DNA of 64,000 nucleotides from Sphingobacterium sp. CZ-2 (GTDB taxonomy: Bacteria; Bacteroidota; Bacteroidia; Sphingobacteriales; Sphingobacteriaceae), in the NCBI RefSeq assembly GCF_004526235.1, contig NZ_CP038159.1:1-64000 (forward strand), in the 5' to 3' direction. Under the pieces are notes generated by a model that was not told the DNA's origin, did not search any database, and saw nothing but the letters and a program-made list of their open reading frames with translations. The stretch's first letter is position 1, and every line of letters begins with the position of its first letter. The position numbers were made by a program, and so were the translations under genes. Shown here piece by piece: positions 63,095 through 64,000 of the stretch.

Positions 63095-64000
63095 TTACAA
63101 TAATTCTTTAAGAGAAACTTGTTGGAAAACAAGGTCGGCCTGACTACTTTCGTATAAAATTCCAATTGTGTTCTTGTCAATAGAAGTAATACATGAATAT
63201 CCCCTTCCTTTTCCTTCATCCAGTAATGTTTTTGTAATCCATGTATTGCCGTTGTCTTTGCTGATTTTCAATGAAATATTAACCCTTTCATATTTTGAGT
63301 TTGGATTACAGAAAACAAGAAGAGTTTTTTCATTTCCAGATTCAAAATAATGATGTTTATGGATACTTGCCATACAGGTTGGTTCAATTAATGCATGGTG
63401 AGATGTAGGATGTTCAATCCAAGTTTTTCCCATGTCGTTTGTTGTAGCAACAGCTCTTCCGTTTTTTTCTCCCTTTTCTGTGCTATTTAGGTTTGATCGC
63501 ATATTTAACATGATTCGTCCATCCTCAAGTTCAACTGCCATACATTCTGTTGTGGATCTTGGCAAAGCCGGATTAGATGTTAACCAAGTTTTCCCTCCAT
63601 CTTTACTATAAGTAATATTTGAAAATGCTTTTCCAGAATTGTCTCTACCTTGGGTAGGCATTACTAAGGTGCCATTTTTCATGGTAAGGCCATGTCCTGG
63701 GGCAGGAGCCCATAGCCACCAATCCTCTTTTTTGCACATTTCTGTTAGATTAATAGGTTTTGACCAGGTTTTACCGTTATCTTGACTCCTAACCATAAGA
63801 AATTGAGAAGTTTCCTTTATGCCGAATCCAGGCTGAGAACCCTTGGTTTTCCATTGATGATTCCAAATTTCTTTTCCATCTTTTATTCCAGGGTACCAAG
63901 TTCCGGTTTCATCAATTACGCCGTGCATCCATAATCCAGCAACGAAAATTTCTCCATTGTTTTCGTTTATAATAATATTTGGATCAGATACGCCATTCCA
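63095..64000 (-). CDS. nanH: Sialidase (neuraminidase), 5' part beyond window
   Basis: The C-terminal part (302 residues visible) of an exo-alpha-sialidase. Four Asp-box repeats are visible: SQDNGKTW, SKDGGKTW, TNDMGKTW and SKDNGNTW, plus catalytic-type Arg and Glu in LNMRSNLN and ILYESSQ. The frame stays open past the window end (WNGVSDPNIII at the edge), so the start and signal peptide are missing. It would release sialic acid from host glycans for the genes downstream. Confidence 0.9.
   Translation of the reverse strand, partial: WNGVSDPNIIINENNGEIFVAGLWMHGVIDETGTWYPGIKDGKEIWNHQWKTKGSQPGFGIKETSQFLMVRSQDNGKTWSKPINLTEMCKKEDWWLWAPAPGHGLTMKNGTLVMPTQGRDNSGKAFSNITYSKDGGKTWLTSNPALPRSTTECMAVELEDGRIMLNMRSNLNSTEKGEKNGRAVATTNDMGKTWIEHPTSHHALIEPTCMASIHKHHYFESGNEKTLLVFCNPNSKYERVNISLKISKDNGNTWITKTLLDEGKGRGYSCITSIDKNTIGILYESSQADLVFQQVSLKELL

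Overview
The window is a chromosomal segment of a Bacteroidota bacterium, most likely a Sphingobacteriaceae (Sphingobacterium/Pedobacter-like). The evidence is the many -7 promoter motifs of the form TAnnTTTG, start codons without clear Shine-Dalgarno sequences, gene families typical of the phylum (DUF3078, tricorn-like S41 peptidase, Big_5 lipoprotein, sialic acid genes with a mutarotase and a sialate esterase) and a moderate, AT-leaning base composition.

Region by region. 1-11.4 kb: dnaA and dxs, scpA, a leucine/acyl-CoA degradation block (enoyl-CoA hydratase, HMG-CoA lyase, acyl-CoA dehydrogenase, and a divergent carboxyltransferase), a composite repeat, then the thiL-nadA pair. 11.4-11.9 kb: an AT-rich gap between divergent nadA and nadB with three consensus and several near-consensus DnaA boxes, proposed as oriC. 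Genes to its left lie mainly on the minus strand and many genes to its right on the plus strand, and two parS sites lie 6 kb away beside mnmG. 11.9-22.7 kb: nadB, gamma carbonic anhydrase, Big_5 lipoprotein, mnmG, ABC-F ATPase, apaG, an RsmI-like methylase, a small membrane protein and a Nif3-family gene.

22.79-30.85 kb: an integrated mobile element of about 8.05 kb bounded by a 21-bp direct repeat (attL/attR) and inserted between the Nif3 gene and a zinc-ribbon gene. It carries a tyrosine integrase, two small proteins, an HUH-type replication initiator, a complete DpnII-type (GATC) restriction-modification operon with an odd 88-residue duplicated-motif protein, and an orphan right-end gene. 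It also has three cruciform repeats, two copies of an iteron-like block and a 188-bp MITE. A promoter at its extreme right end points out into the host zinc-ribbon gene and, in the excised circle, would point into the integrase.

30.9-41 kb: zinc-ribbon protein, tricorn-like protease, a DsbA/CPBP/DUF2007/cdsA/DUF2461 operon, anmK, gcvH and a secreted hypothetical. 41.15-42.91 kb: a complete IS1182-like insertion sequence with 18-bp inverted repeats and an 8-bp target duplication, inserted in the loop of what was the pdhB terminator. The MITE inside the 8-kb element shares its ends and its 8-bp duplication. 42.9-50.8 kb: pdhB, mqnB, queD-folE, an O-methyltransferase, and a set of envelope and peptidoglycan proteins (two tandem glucosaminidases, carboxypeptidase-regulatory-like protein, DUF3078 protein, amidase). 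50.8-58.2 kb: a four-gene operon of PIG-L deacetylase, two micro-membrane proteins and a Na+/solute symporter; thioredoxin, a small acidic protein and peroxiredoxin; an Ada-type zinc protein and a 2OG-Fe(II) oxygenase.

58.28-64 kb: tRNA-Arg(CCU), then an AT-richer minus-strand sialic acid operon read in the order sialidase (cut by the window end), N-acetylneuraminate lyase, mutarotase, MFS transporter, sialate O-acetylesterase. Together these would release, equilibrate, import, de-acetylate and cleave sialic acids.
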